A DNA stretch of 64,000 nucleotides, taken from assembly GCA_963747835.1 (NCBI GenBank), contig CAVVGO010000005.1, positions 2,666,001 to 2,730,000 of the forward strand, given 5' to 3'. The stretch's first letter is position 1; each line of letters begins with the position of its first letter. This document shows, piece after piece, positions 44,851 to 53,626 of this stretch. Below the pieces are notes generated by a model. It searched no databases, was not told where the DNA came from, and worked only from the letters and a program-made list of their open reading frames with translations. A program made the position numbers and the translations under genes. The stretch comes from JAJPKK01 sp963747835. Lineage in GTDB: Bacteria > Pseudomonadota > Alphaproteobacteria > Rhizobiales > Xanthobacteraceae.

Positions 44851-45516
44851 TTATCCCCCTAGCCTGTGCTCCATCCGGCTCATCAGCCGGACCACCGGCC
44901 ACAGCAGCACCAGATAGACGGCGGCGGCGAACACGATGGGGGACGGATTATAGGTGAGCGAGCGCGCCATGTCGGCGGAATAGAGCATTTCAGGCAGCGC
45001 CACCACGCTCGCGAGCGAGGTAAGCTTCACCACCTCGACGGTGTTCGACACGAGGTCGGGCAGCACGTTGCGCACCGCCTGGGGGATCACGACATAGGCC
45101 ATCGCCTGCCACGCGGTGAGCCCGGTCGAGCGCGCGGCCTCACGTTGGCCCGCGCCGACGCTGTCGAGACCGGCGCGGTAGATCTCGCCGTAATAGGCGG
45201 AATTGTTGAGGAAGAACGCGACGCAGACCGAGGCGAACGGCGTCAGCCTGATCCCGGCGAACGGCAGCCCGGCATGAACAAAGATGAGCAACACCAGCGG
45301 CGGCACCGCGCGGAAAATATCGACCAGCACCGCGACCGCGATCCGCACCGGCCGCACCCGGGCGCGGCCCGCCAGCGCGACCACAAGGCCGCCGGCAAGC
45401 CCGAGCGGCACCACGGCGGCACAGACCAGGAGCGTCATGCCGAGCCCGCGCAGGATCAGCGGCGCCGCCTGCCACATGATGTCGAGATTGAAGAACTGAT
45501 CGAGCAACCGGTCCAT
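44851..45516 (-). CDS. Polar amino-acid ABC transporter permease (second subunit)
   Basis: A 221-residue HisM/GlnP-type permease with about five membrane segments (MTLLVCAAVVPLGLAGGLVV, IVFAAAVYLVLLWPVVRLMS). The EAA loop that contacts the ATPase is REAARSTGLTAWQAMAYVVI with the downstream PQAVRNVLPDL. The start ATG at 45516 overlaps the stop of the first permease by one base (TGATG), showing translational coupling and excluding a longer in-frame opening. It is the last transporter gene of the operon; the carbamoylase follows after the repeat. Confidence 0.9.
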   Translation of the reverse strand: MDRLLDQFFNLDIMWQAAPLILRGLGMTLLVCAAVVPLGLAGGLVVALAGRARVRPVRIAVAVLVDIFRAVPPLVLLIFVHAGLPFAGIRLTPFASVCVAFFLNNSAYYGEIYRAGLDSVGAGQREAARSTGLTAWQAMAYVVIPQAVRNVLPDLVSNTVEVVKLTSLASVVALPEMLYSADMARSLTYNPSPIVFAAAVYLVLLWPVVRLMSRMEHRLGG

Positions 45517-46199
45517 CAGGCGCGTCTCCACGCAAACCGCGTCTCGATGTAGCGCCCGGCGATCACGACCGGGATGAACAGCACCAGATAGGCGATCGCC
45601 CCCATCATCAGCGGCGTCGCGTTGAGGGAAAAGCTCTCCGCGGTGGTTGCCTGGTTGAGGATTTCCGGCACCCCGATCACGGTGCCGAGCGCGGTGTTCT
45701 TGGTGATGGCGATGGTGCGGTTGGTGAGCGGCGGCACCGTGAGCCGCACCGCCTGGGGCAGGATGACGTAGAACAGCGTTTGTGCGAAGCCAAGCCCGGT
45801 CGAGCGCGCCGCCTCCCACTGGCCCTTGCGCACCGACAGGATGCCGGCCCAGAAAATTTCCTCGGCAACCGCGGCGAGCAGCAGCGACAGCACCAGCCAC
45901 AGCACCGCGAAGCTCGGCAGCACGATGCCCACATTGGGCAGCCCGAAATACACGATGAGCACCAGAACGAGCGGCGGCAGCGACCGGGCGACGTCGACGA
46001 ACACTACAAGCGGCAGGTTGACGACGCGCCAGCGCAGGCTGCGCACCAGCGCAAGCGCAAGCCCCGCCGCGATGCCGGTGATCACCACCAGCACCGCGAT
46101 CTCGATCGTCACCACCATGCCTTTGAGGATGTCGGGGAGGTAACGCACCATGAGGTCGGGCTTGAAGAAGGTGTCGAGGAACAGCGCGCCGCGGTCCAT
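45516..46199 (-). CDS. Polar amino-acid ABC transporter permease (first subunit)
   Basis: A 227-residue HisQ/GlnP-type permease. Membrane segments include VVTIEIAVLVVITGIAAGLA and MGAIAYLVLFIPVVIAGRYI. The EAA loop is WEAARSTGLGFAQTLFYVIL with PQAVRLTVPPLTN. It pairs with the second permease as a heterodimeric channel for a polar or charged amino acid or a related compound. It begins eight bases after the ATPase gene stop and overlaps the next gene by one base. Context suggests that the cargo is a product or substrate of the hydantoin pathway, such as a D-amino acid or N-carbamoyl amino acid. Confidence 0.9.
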   Translation of the reverse strand: MDRGALFLDTFFKPDLMVRYLPDILKGMVVTIEIAVLVVITGIAAGLALALVRSLRWRVVNLPLVVFVDVARSLPPLVLVLIVYFGLPNVGIVLPSFAVLWLVLSLLLAAVAEEIFWAGILSVRKGQWEAARSTGLGFAQTLFYVILPQAVRLTVPPLTNRTIAITKNTALGTVIGVPEILNQATTAESFSLNATPLMMGAIAYLVLFIPVVIAGRYIETRFAWRRA

Positions 46200-46207
46200 C
46201 GACAGCC

Positions 46208-46957
46208 TCAGCGCGCCATGCCGGCGAGAAATTCGCGCGTCCGCGCGCTCGCGTCGGTGCCGAAGATCTTAGCCGGCGGTCCCTGCTCGCTGATGAGCCC
46301 GTCTTCCATGAACACCACCCGGTGCGCCGCCTCGCGGGCGAAGCGCATCTCGTGGCTCACCACCACCATGGTCATGCCGGAGGCTTGCAAGTCGCGCATT
46401 ACCGCGAGCACACCGCCGACGAGCTCCGGGTCGAGCGCCGAGGTCGGCTCGTCGAACAACATGATCTTGGGCTCGAGCGCGATGGCGCGGGCGATGGCAA
46501 CGCGCTGCTGCTGGCCGCCCGACAGTTCGTTGGGATAGGCCCGCGCGCGATCCTTCAGGCCGACGCGGTCAAGCGCCGCAAGGCCGATCGCGTCCGCCTG
46601 CGCGCCCGCCACACCCAGCACCTTGCGCAGCGCCAGCGTGACGTTGCCGAGCGCCGTCATGTGGGGATAGAGATTGAAGGCCTGGAACACCATGCCGATG
46701 CGCCGGCGCATGGCGTTGATGTCGGTCCGCGGATGCAAGAGATCGACGCCGTCAACGAAGATCGAGCCGTCGGTCGGCTCCTCCAGTCGATTGAGACAGC
46801 GCAGGAACGTGCTCTTGCCGGCGCCGGACGGGCCGATGATGAAGACCAACTCCTGCGGCGCGACCGCGAGGTCGATGCCCTTGAGCACTTCGGTGCCGCC
46901 GAAGGATTTCCGCAGGCCGCGTACATCAAGGATCGCATCGCGCCGCGACGGCGTCAC
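46208..46957 (-). CDS. Polar amino-acid ABC transporter ATP-binding protein
   Basis: A 249-residue ATPase with Walker A GPSGAGKST, Q-loop FQAFNLYPHMT, signature LSGGQQQRVAIARA, Walker B IMLFDEPTSALDPE and H-loop VVVSHEMRFA. It is of the GlnQ/HisP type. The start is the GTG at 46957 whose GTGA overlaps the stop of the substrate-binding protein gene, giving VTPSRRDAILDVRGLRKSFG. A much longer in-frame opening upstream is in the wrong frame of the binding-protein gene and is rejected. It energises the two permeases that follow. Confidence 0.92.
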   Translation of the reverse strand: MTPSRRDAILDVRGLRKSFGGTEVLKGIDLAVAPQELVFIIGPSGAGKSTFLRCLNRLEEPTDGSIFVDGVDLLHPRTDINAMRRRIGMVFQAFNLYPHMTALGNVTLALRKVLGVAGAQADAIGLAALDRVGLKDRARAYPNELSGGQQQRVAIARAIALEPKIMLFDEPTSALDPELVGGVLAVMRDLQASGMTMVVVSHEMRFAREAAHRVVFMEDGLISEQGPPAKIFGTDASARTREFLAGMAR

Positions 46958-47784
46958 GAGCACGACAGCGGGTGCGGGGCGGGATCGTAGCCCGGCATGT
47001 CGGGCACGCCGTAGCCCGGATAGATCGTGGCGGCGGCAGACCCTGGCGCCGGCTTGGTCCCGAACCACTTCTCGTGGAGGCGCGCGAGCGTTCCGTCCTG
47101 CTTGATGCACTCGATGGCGACGTCGAGCTTGCGCCGCAGGTCGCCATTGTCCTTGCGCACCGGCGCCGCCCAGACGAGGCCGGTGGAATAGAGATAAGAC
47201 AGCTTGATGGCGGGATTGTTCTTCGCCGCCCAGGCCACCGCGGTGTTGCCGGCCACATTGGCGAAGGCGCGGCCCGAGATCACCGCCTGCACGGCGTCGG
47301 TGTTGGTGCCGTAGGACTCGATCGTCCAACCGATCTTGTCCGCCAGCTCGCGGCCCCAGGAATCATAGGCGGAGCCCTTGTTGACGGCGATCACCTTGCC
47401 CTTGAAGTCCTCGAGCTTGGTGATCTCGGGCGCGTCCCTGCGCACCGCGAACTGGAAATCGGTGTTGAGATAACCCTCGGTGAACAGCAGGTTGTCGGCG
47501 CGCTCCTTGGTCACCGTGACGGGCGCGATCAGGAAGTCATAGGTGCCGGCCTGGAGCGCCGGCACCAGCCCGGAGAACTGGGTCGCCTCGATCTCGATCT
47601 TGCGGCCGAGGCGCTTGGCGATCTCGTTTCCGAGATCGACGTTGAAGCCCTGGATGCCGCCGGACAGATTGGGCATGGCGTGCGGCGCGAAGGTGCCGTC
47701 GATACCGGTCTTGAGCGGCGGTTCCTGAGCAAGCGCGGACGTCGCCGCCAGCGCGGCGACGACGCAGAGAACGATGCGATGCAT
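46954..47784 (-). CDS. Polar amino-acid ABC transporter substrate-binding protein
   Basis: A 276-residue periplasmic binding protein (SBP_bac_3). The start at 47784 has GGAG eight bases upstream and gives a signal peptide (MHRIVLCVVAALAATSALAQ). The mature start LKTGIDGTFAPHAMPNLSGG and the QGFNVDLGNEIAKRLGRKIE, FLIAPVTVTKERADNLLFTE and DFKGKVIAVNKGSAYDSW blocks are typical. The usual Arg for carboxylate binding in VTxTxER is present (KERAD). It is first in the operon with ATPase, two permeases and then the carbamoylase. It is divergent from the DapA-like gene with about 97 bases between starts. Confidence 0.9.
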   Translation of the reverse strand: MHRIVLCVVAALAATSALAQEPPLKTGIDGTFAPHAMPNLSGGIQGFNVDLGNEIAKRLGRKIEIEATQFSGLVPALQAGTYDFLIAPVTVTKERADNLLFTEGYLNTDFQFAVRRDAPEITKLEDFKGKVIAVNKGSAYDSWGRELADKIGWTIESYGTNTDAVQAVISGRAFANVAGNTAVAWAAKNNPAIKLSYLYSTGLVWAAPVRKDNGDLRRKLDVAIECIKQDGTLARLHEKWFGTKPAPGSAAATIYPGYGVPDMPGYDPAPHPLSCS

Positions 47785-47881
47785 GGGCCTATCTCCGGGT
47801 TTGGACCAAACGACCATGATTTTTCCTTGCCAGCGCGCGGCACGCCGCTATCGTGACCGCACATCCTTGCAGGAGCGATCG

Positions 47882-48814
47882 ATGCTCAACGAATCCGCCC
47901 GCGGCGTCTACATCATCTCGGTGACGCCGTTCGACGAACGCGGCGCCCTCGATCTCGACGGCACCGACCGGCTGATCGACTTCTACGCCAAGACCGGCGT
48001 CGACGGCATCACCATCCTCGGCATCATGGGTGAGGCGCCCAAGCTCGGCCATGACGAGGCGATCGCGTTTACCCGCCGCGTCATTGCCCGCGCCGGCAAG
48101 CTGCCGGTGGTGGTGGGCGTATCGGCACCGGGGCTCGCCTCGCTTTCGGCGCTCACCAAGGCCGTCATGGACCTCGGCGCCGCGGGTGTGATGATCGCGC
48201 CGCCCGGCGGGCTCAAGGGTGATGCCGCCATCGTCACCTATTTCCAGAATTGCGTCGAAGCGATCGGCGATGTGCCGTTCGCCCTGCAGGACTTCCCGCA
48301 ATCGAACGGGCTTTTCATTCCGGTGTCGGTGATTGAGCGTATCGTCGCGACCTGCCCGACGTGCGTCATGCTTAAGCATGAGGACTGGCCCGGGCTCGAC
48401 AAGATCACCGCGGTACGCGCGAGCGAAAGGGCCGGCATGCGGCGGCTCTCGATCCTCGCTGGCAACTGCGGCATCATGCTGCCGTTCGAACTGGCGCGCG
48501 GCGCCGACGGCGCCATGACGGGCTACGCGTACCCGGAAATGCTCGTGGAGGTGTGCCGGCTGATGGCCTCCGGCCGTCGCGGCGAAGCGCATGACCTGTT
48601 CGACCTCCACCTGCCCCTGGTGCGCTACGAGCAGCAACCCGGCGCCGGCCTCGCGGTGCGCAAATACGTGCTGTGGCGCCGCGGCGCGTTGGCAAGCGAC
48701 GCCCAGCGGAAGCCTGGCCCGCGGGTGTCGCGCGAAACCGCCGCCGAGATCGACTTGATGATGGAGCGACTGGAGCGGGCGGTCGCGCCCCGCACCGTGC
48801 GCGCCGCGTCGTGA
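47882..48814 (+). CDS. DapA-superfamily lyase/aldolase lacking DHDPS triad residues
   Basis: A 310-residue TIM-barrel protein of the dihydrodipicolinate synthase superfamily. The Schiff-base Lys is K165 in CVMLKHEDWP. The residues specific to true DHDPS are missing: the GTTGE motif is GIMGE (ILGIMGEAPK) and the active-site Tyr position is Gln (FALQDFPQS). So it probably performs another pyruvate- or keto-acid-type aldol, lyase or dehydratase reaction. AGGAG lies just upstream of the ATG. It is divergent from the ABC transporter operon and followed on the same strand by an amidohydrolase and an amidase, so it is likely catabolic. Confidence 0.85.
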   Translation: MLNESARGVYIISVTPFDERGALDLDGTDRLIDFYAKTGVDGITILGIMGEAPKLGHDEAIAFTRRVIARAGKLPVVVGVSAPGLASLSALTKAVMDLGAAGVMIAPPGGLKGDAAIVTYFQNCVEAIGDVPFALQDFPQSNGLFIPVSVIERIVATCPTCVMLKHEDWPGLDKITAVRASERAGMRRLSILAGNCGIMLPFELARGADGAMTGYAYPEMLVEVCRLMASGRRGEAHDLFDLHLPLVRYEQQPGAGLAVRKYVLWRRGALASDAQRKPGPRVSRETAAEIDLMMERLERAVAPRTVRAAS

Positions 48815-48949
48815 AGCTTCCCCACGGGTCATTCTGGCCATGTCGCCCATCGGGCTGAGTATGCCGAGCGGTTTCCATCGGGGTCAATCGCCGATCATGC
48901 CCGTTGGTTGGCCGATTGGCGCCAAAGAGTTCTTCATGATCGAGACGCC

Positions 48950-50086
48950 ATGACGGACCTCATCCTGCGCGGCGGCCGCGTCATCGATCCCTCCCAGAAG
49001 CTCGATGCCGTGACCGACGTGGCGTTCGCAGACGGCAAAGTGGCGCGGATCGGGCCGGGACTGAAACCCGACGGCGCGACCGACGTGCGCGATGTCGCGG
49101 GCGCGATCGTGACACCGGGGCTGATCGATCTCCACACCCACGTCTATTGGGGGGGCACCTCGCTCGGCATCGATGCCGAGGATTACGGCCGGCGTTCCGG
49201 CGTCACCACGGCGATCGACACCGGCAGCGCGGGGCCGGGGAATTTCGCCGGCTTCCGCAAGCACGTGATCGAGCGCAGCGCGGTGCGTATCCTGGCGTTC
49301 CTGCACGTGTCGTTCGGCGGCATTTACGCGTTCTCGCCGCGCGTGATGGTCGGCGAGAGCGAGGACATCCGCCTGATGGCGCCGCTCGATGCGGTAGAGG
49401 TGGCGAGCGCCAATCGCGACCTTATCGTCGGCATCAAGGTGCGGGTCGGCCTGCATGCCTCCGGCCGCTCCGGCACAGTGCCGCTCGACATCGCGCTGCA
49501 GGCTGCCGAGGAGTCCGGGCTGCCGCTGATGTGCCACATCGATCATCCGCCGCCGAACTATGAGGAAGTGGTCGCGCGGCTGCGTCCGGGCGACATCCTC
49601 ACCCATGCGTTCCGGCCGTTCCCGAACACGCCGGCGACCGCCCAGGGCACGGTGAAGCGCGCTGTGCTCGAAGCACGAGCGCGCGGCGTCATGTTCGACA
49701 TCGGCCACGGCAAGGGCTCGTTCGCGTTCAAGACCGCGCGCGCGATGCTGGCGAACGGCTTTGCGCCCGACACCATATCGTCCGACGTGCACGCGCTGTG
49801 CATCAACGGGCCGGCCTTCGACCAGGTCACCACCATGTCGAAGTTCCTGTGCCTCGGCATGGCGCTCACCGAAGTAATCGCCGCCTCGACCGTCAACGCC
49901 GCCACCGCCGTGAAGCGCCCGGAACTCGGCAGCCTCAAGCCCGGCAGCATCGGCGACGCCACAATCCTGTCGATCAAAGACGGCCGGTTCGATTATGTCG
50001 ACACGGCCGGTGAGCACATGACAGGCGAACGCCGCATCGTCGCCGATGGCGTCGTGATCGCCGGGCGATGGTGGCATCCACAATGA
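48950..50086 (+). CDS. Amidohydrolase/deacetylase-family metallohydrolase
   Basis: A 378-residue amidohydrolase-superfamily enzyme. Metal-binding blocks are LIDLHTHVYWGG (HxH), VGIKVRVGLH (likely carbamylated Lys), MCHIDHPPPN, DIGHGKGSFAF and SSDVHALC. The pattern matches the deacetylase-type branch (annotated as amidohydrolase/deacetylase), distinct from hydantoinases. Start 48950 gives MTDLILRGGRVIDPSQKLDA, the standard N-terminus; an upstream in-frame opening is not conserved-looking. The amidase gene begins 13 bases after its stop. A related enzyme is encoded at 53627-54904. Substrate unknown; a cyclic or N-acylated compound is likely from context. Confidence 0.88.
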   Translation: MTDLILRGGRVIDPSQKLDAVTDVAFADGKVARIGPGLKPDGATDVRDVAGAIVTPGLIDLHTHVYWGGTSLGIDAEDYGRRSGVTTAIDTGSAGPGNFAGFRKHVIERSAVRILAFLHVSFGGIYAFSPRVMVGESEDIRLMAPLDAVEVASANRDLIVGIKVRVGLHASGRSGTVPLDIALQAAEESGLPLMCHIDHPPPNYEEVVARLRPGDILTHAFRPFPNTPATAQGTVKRAVLEARARGVMFDIGHGKGSFAFKTARAMLANGFAPDTISSDVHALCINGPAFDQVTTMSKFLCLGMALTEVIAASTVNAATAVKRPELGSLKPGSIGDATILSIKDGRFDYVDTAGEHMTGERRIVADGVVIAGRWWHPQ

Positions 50087-50099
50087 ACGGGGCTCTCCG

Positions 50100-51515
50100 A
50101 TGATCGACGGCAACGACCTATCCGCGCATGCCCTGTCTGCTCAGGCCCTGTCCGCCGCCTACCGGACCCGGGAGCTTTCCCCCGTCGAGGTGACGCGCGC
50201 GGCGCTCGACCGCATTGCGGCGTGGGAGCCGAAGATCAACGCCATGTACGTGATCGACGAGATGGGCGCGCTCGCCCAGGCCTCCGAATCCGAGGCGCGG
50301 TGGCGCGACGGCGAACCGCTGGGCGCGCTCGACGGCGTGCCGATCACCATCAAGGACAACATCCCGGTCAGGGGCATTCCGACGCCGCTCGGCACGGCGG
50401 CCGGCGACATGACGCCCGCCGCCGCGGACTTCCCCGCCCTCGGCGCGGGTACGCGAGGCCGGCTGCATCATTCTCGGCAAGACCACGATGCCGGATTTCG
50501 GCATGCTGGTGTCGGGAATGTCGAGCCTGCACGGCATCACCCGCAACCCGTGGAACCTCGCCCGCAATCCGGGAGGCTCCAGCTCGGGCGGCGGGGCCGG
50601 CCTCGTCGCCGGCTATGCGCCGCTCGCGCTCGGCACCGACATCGGCGGCTCGGTGCGGCTGCCCGCCGCCTATAACGGCGTGTTCGCCCTCAAGCCGAGC
50701 CTCGGCCGGGTGCCGATCTATCCGCCCTTTCTCGGCCGCGTGGTCGGCCCGATGACCCGCACGGTCGCGGACGCCGCGCTGCTGATGACAGCGCTGACGC
50801 GGCCCGACCCACGCGACTACATGGCGCTGCCTCACGAGGCCATCGATTGGCCGGGCGCCTCGCCGGCGACGCTAAAATCGCCATCAAGGGCAAGAAGCTC
50901 GGCCTCGTCCTCGACATCGGCATCGGCTCCAAGCCGCAGCCCGCGGTGCGCGCCGCCATCGAGGCCGCCGCCAAAGCCTTTGAGAGTGCCGTCGTCACGG
51001 TCGAGCCGGTCGCGCCGTTCCTGACGGCGGACATCGCCGCCGGCCTCGACGGCTTCTTCCAGGCGCGCCTGCTCGCGGACTTGCAGCTCATGGCGCCGGA
51101 CCGGCAGGCCAAGGTGCTGCCGTTCATCCTCACCTGGTGCCGGCGCGCAGAGAAACTGAGCGCCGTCGATGCGGCGCGCAACCTGGCGCTGGTCATGCTG
51201 ATGCGCGAGAAGGCGGTGGCGGCGACCGAGCCTTACGACTTCCTCATCACCCCGACCTCGCCGATCACCGCCTATGCGGCCGAAGAAGCCGCCCCCGGCA
51301 ACGACCCGCTGCGCCCGTTCGAACACATCGGCTTCACGGTGCCGTTCAACATGTCGGAACAGCCCGCCGCCTCGATCTGCGCCGGATACGATGAGGACGG
51401 CATGCCGATCGGATTGCAAATCGTCGGCCACCGCTTCGACGATGTCGGCGTGCTGCGCATGGCGAGCGCGTATGAGGGGATGAGGCCAGCGCAGCGGGCG
51501 TGGCCGCAGGGGTAG
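50100..51515 (+). CDS. Amidase-signature enzyme (GatA-like), two frameshifts
   Basis: About 470 residues with frame changes near 50440 and 50865. The Ser-cisSer-Lys site is intact: K85 in VPITIKDNIPV, GGSSSGGGAGLVAG and TDIGGSVRLPAAYNGV. The C-terminal part (LVMLMREKAVAATEPYDFLI, FNMSEQPAASICAGYDEDG, GLQIVGHRFDD) is typical of the family. Missing bases at the two breaks are the likely cause, since both sides read normally. It follows the amidohydrolase gene closely in a likely operon and would hydrolyse an amide product of that enzyme. No GatB/GatC genes are nearby, so a catabolic amidase is favoured over the tRNA amidotransferase. Confidence 0.85.
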
Positions 51516-51550
51516 CTCCCTAGCAATTCAAGCTCTGCGCGCCGATCCGC

Positions 51551-51994
51551 TCAACGTAATGGGGCGTCCGTCTCGCGCCACGGGTTCAACACCGGAACGC
51601 GCGCCTTCTCAAAGTCGCGGGTGTCCCGCGACACGATCGTCAGGCCGTGATGAAGCGCTGTCGCGGCGATCAACAGGTCCGGCTGCGAATAGGTACGCCC
51701 CGCCTTGCGCCCGTCCTCGACCAGCAGCCGCCATTTAAACATCACATCTTCGGTCACCGCGAGGATGCGTTGTTCGAACATCGGTCTCACCTTGTGCGCG
51801 AGCCAGTCGTTGAGCTCCGCGCGGTGTGCAACGTCGTTGACGCGTTCGATGCCAAAGCGGATTTCCGCAAAGGTGACGGTGCTGACGAACAGCAGATCGA
51901 GAGGCTTGGACGCGACGAAGCTGACGACCTTGAGGTCCGGTTTTGAACGACGCAACTCGGAGAGAACATTGGTATCGAGCAGCCAACCGATCAC
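51551..51994 (-). CDS. vapC: VapC-type PIN-domain toxin
   Basis: A 147-residue PIN ribonuclease. Acidic active-site residues are in GWLLDTNVLSELRR (Asp), FAEIRFGIER (Glu), PDLLIAATALHHGL (Asp) and SRDTRDFEKA (Asp). The start is GTG at 51994 whose GTGA overlaps the antitoxin stop, typical of coupled toxin-antitoxin pairs. It is expected to cleave specific RNAs when released from the antitoxin. The gene is intact, so the module is probably functional. Confidence 0.9.
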   Translation of the reverse strand: MIGWLLDTNVLSELRRSKPDLKVVSFVASKPLDLLFVSTVTFAEIRFGIERVNDVAHRAELNDWLAHKVRPMFEQRILAVTEDVMFKWRLLVEDGRKAGRTYSQPDLLIAATALHHGLTIVSRDTRDFEKARVPVLNPWRETDAPLR

Positions 51995-52293
51995 AGTTTA
52001 ACGTCGCGCACGGGAAGCCGCTGTCGCCTCGGTTCAATATCAACGTCACGATGAGGCGATGCTTGCAGCGCAGCGATCAATGCCTCGCCGGTGCGATCAC
52101 CCTTGAGCCGGCGAAATTCCTCCGCCGCCACGACGACGACCTCGTCGCGTCCGTGCACCGTGACGTGCTGCGGCCCCTCGCTGCGGACCCGCCGCACCAG
52201 TTCACTGAAACGCGCTTTGGCGTCCTGAAGGAGCCAGTGGCCCGGTGGCTGCGGAGCCTTTTTAGAACGTGGCGGCTTTTGAATTCTGGTCAT
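51991..52293 (-). CDS. Phd/YefM-type antitoxin of the VapC toxin
   Basis: A 100-residue antitoxin. After a basic N-terminal tail (MTRIQKPPRSKKAPQPPGHW) comes the Phd/YefM domain: LLQDAKARFSELVRRVRSEG, PQHVTVHGRDEVVVVAAEEF. The C-terminal tail (about 70-100) would wrap the toxin. The ATG at 52293 lies inside a perfect 10-bp-arm inverted repeat (52283-52305), probably its own operator, so bound antitoxin would also block translation initiation. It overlaps vapC by four bases. Confidence 0.88.
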   Translation of the reverse strand: MTRIQKPPRSKKAPQPPGHWLLQDAKARFSELVRRVRSEGPQHVTVHGRDEVVVVAAEEFRRLKGDRTGEALIAALQASPHRDVDIEPRRQRLPVRDVKL

Positions 52294-52305
52294 GCTGACC
52301 AGAAT
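52283..52305. promoter_or_regulatory. Operator-like inverted repeat over the antitoxin start codon
   Basis: ATTCTGGTCA (52283-52292), spacer TGC, TGACCAGAAT (52296-52305). The arms are perfect. The antitoxin start codon (52291-52293) lies across the left arm and spacer. The position fits autoregulation of a Phd-type toxin-antitoxin operon. Confidence 0.75.
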
Positions 52306-52368
52306 ACTGCAGGTTAGCCACGAACTTCAAGAAATTTATGGCGATCAACGTGTGGAGATTAGTGAGCT

Positions 52369-52395
52369 TAATCTACGCAAATTATGCGTAGATTA
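52369..52395. promoter_or_regulatory. Operator-like inverted repeat upstream of the Fic gene
   Basis: TAATCTACGCA (52369-52379), spacer AATTA, TGCGTAGATTA (52385-52395). The 11-bp arms are perfect and sit in an A/T-rich stretch about 53 bases before the Fic ATG. The Fic protein ends in a winged-helix domain, so it may bind this site and regulate itself. Confidence 0.78.
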
Positions 52396-52447
52396 CCCTT
52401 GCTTCCGCGGCGAATAGCTCCCATATTCACCGCACAAGGTGCGGAGA

Positions 52448-53548
52448 ATGGCGACCTATATCCATGAATTGAAAGGCTGGCCTCGCTTCGGCTGGCGGGA
52501 GAAGGACTTGGCGACGCTGCTCGCGGCCGTGCGCCACAAGCAGGGACGGCTGCTCGGGCGGATGGACGGACTCGGCTTCAACCTACGCGCGGAGGCGAAC
52601 CTTCAAACCCTGACCGAGGAGGTGGTCAAGTCGAGCGAGATCGAGGGTGAAGTGCTCGCCCGGGATCAAGTGCGCTCCTCCATTGCCCGCCGTCTCGGGA
52701 TGGATATAGGCGCTCTCGCGCCGGCCGATCGCCATGTCGACGGCGTCGTCGACATGATCCTCGACGCCACCGAACGTTATGACACCCCTCTGACCGACGA
52801 GCGGCTGTTCGGTTGGCACGCTGCGTTGTTTCCCACTGGACGCAGCGGCATCGCCAAAATTACTGTCGGCGCCTGGCGCAAAGATCAATCCGGTCCCACG
52901 CAAGTTGTCTCGGGCCCCATCGGCCGCGAGCGCACGCACTTCCAAGCACCGGCCGCCAAGCATCTCAAAAAGGAGATGAAGAACTTCCTCATTTGGTTCA
53001 ACCGCGACGATGCGATCGACCCGGTGCTCAAGGCCGGCGTCGCACATCTGTGGTTCGTGACCATCCATCCGTTCGACGATGGCAATGGCCGCATCGCGCG
53101 CGCGATTGCAGATCAAGCACTGGCGCGTTCGGAACACAGCAGGCAACGTTTCTACAGCATGTCCGCTCAAATCCGGCAGGAGCGCAACGCCTATTATTCA
53201 ATCCTCGAAGCGACCCAGAAGAGCGACCTCGACATCACGGCCTGGCTGCAATGGTTTCTCGGCTGCCTGGATCGCGCGTTCGACGGCGCGGAAACCATAT
53301 TAGGAGCCGTGCTCAAGACAGCGCGGTTCTGGGAGAGGTATGCCGGCGCCGGTTTCAACGATCGGCAGCGGCTCATCATCAACCGCCTCCTCGATGGATT
53401 TGAAGGCAAGCTCACCTCTTCCAAATGGGCGAAACTTGCCAAATGCTCGCAAGATACCGCGCTCCGCGACATCGACGATCTCGGCCGACGCAGCATCCTG
53501 ACCAAGGATGCTGCGGGCGGACGCAGCACGAGCTATTCGCTCGCGTAA
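52448..53548 (+). CDS. Fic-family protein (AMP-transferase fold) with inhibitory helix and C-terminal winged helix
   Basis: A 366-residue class II Fic protein. The inhibitory motif [S/T]xxxE[G/N] is S62 to G67 (SSEIEG). The catalytic Fic motif is H207 to R215 (HPFDDGNGR) followed by IAR, fully conserved. The flap region has KITVGAWRKDQ and SGPIGRERTHFQAP. Residues about 300-366 form a winged-helix domain (LTSSKWAKLAKCSQDTALRD, IDDLGRRSILTKDAAGGRST) that probably binds DNA. The enzyme would transfer AMP to target proteins and is restrained by its own N-terminal helix. An ATG at 52448 or GTG at 52439 may start it. It is divergent from the VapBC module across 154 bases that hold both operators. 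Confidence 0.9.
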   Translation: MATYIHELKGWPRFGWREKDLATLLAAVRHKQGRLLGRMDGLGFNLRAEANLQTLTEEVVKSSEIEGEVLARDQVRSSIARRLGMDIGALAPADRHVDGVVDMILDATERYDTPLTDERLFGWHAALFPTGRSGIAKITVGAWRKDQSGPTQVVSGPIGRERTHFQAPAAKHLKKEMKNFLIWFNRDDAIDPVLKAGVAHLWFVTIHPFDDGNGRIARAIADQALARSEHSRQRFYSMSAQIRQERNAYYSILEATQKSDLDITAWLQWFLGCLDRAFDGAETILGAVLKTARFWERYAGAGFNDRQRLIINRLLDGFEGKLTSSKWAKLAKCSQDTALRDIDDLGRRSILTKDAAGGRSTSYSLA

Positions 53549-53626
53549 ATTGGCGGAAAGTGAGCTGATAGGTAGCGGCGCCGATCGCGCCCACTACTGG
53601 GATGTTGAATTTCCCTCGATCCCCCC

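Noticed and set aside
47882..48814. Assignment as dapA (lysine biosynthesis)
   Set aside because: The GTTGE motif and the active-site Tyr are both replaced, and the neighbours are catabolic.
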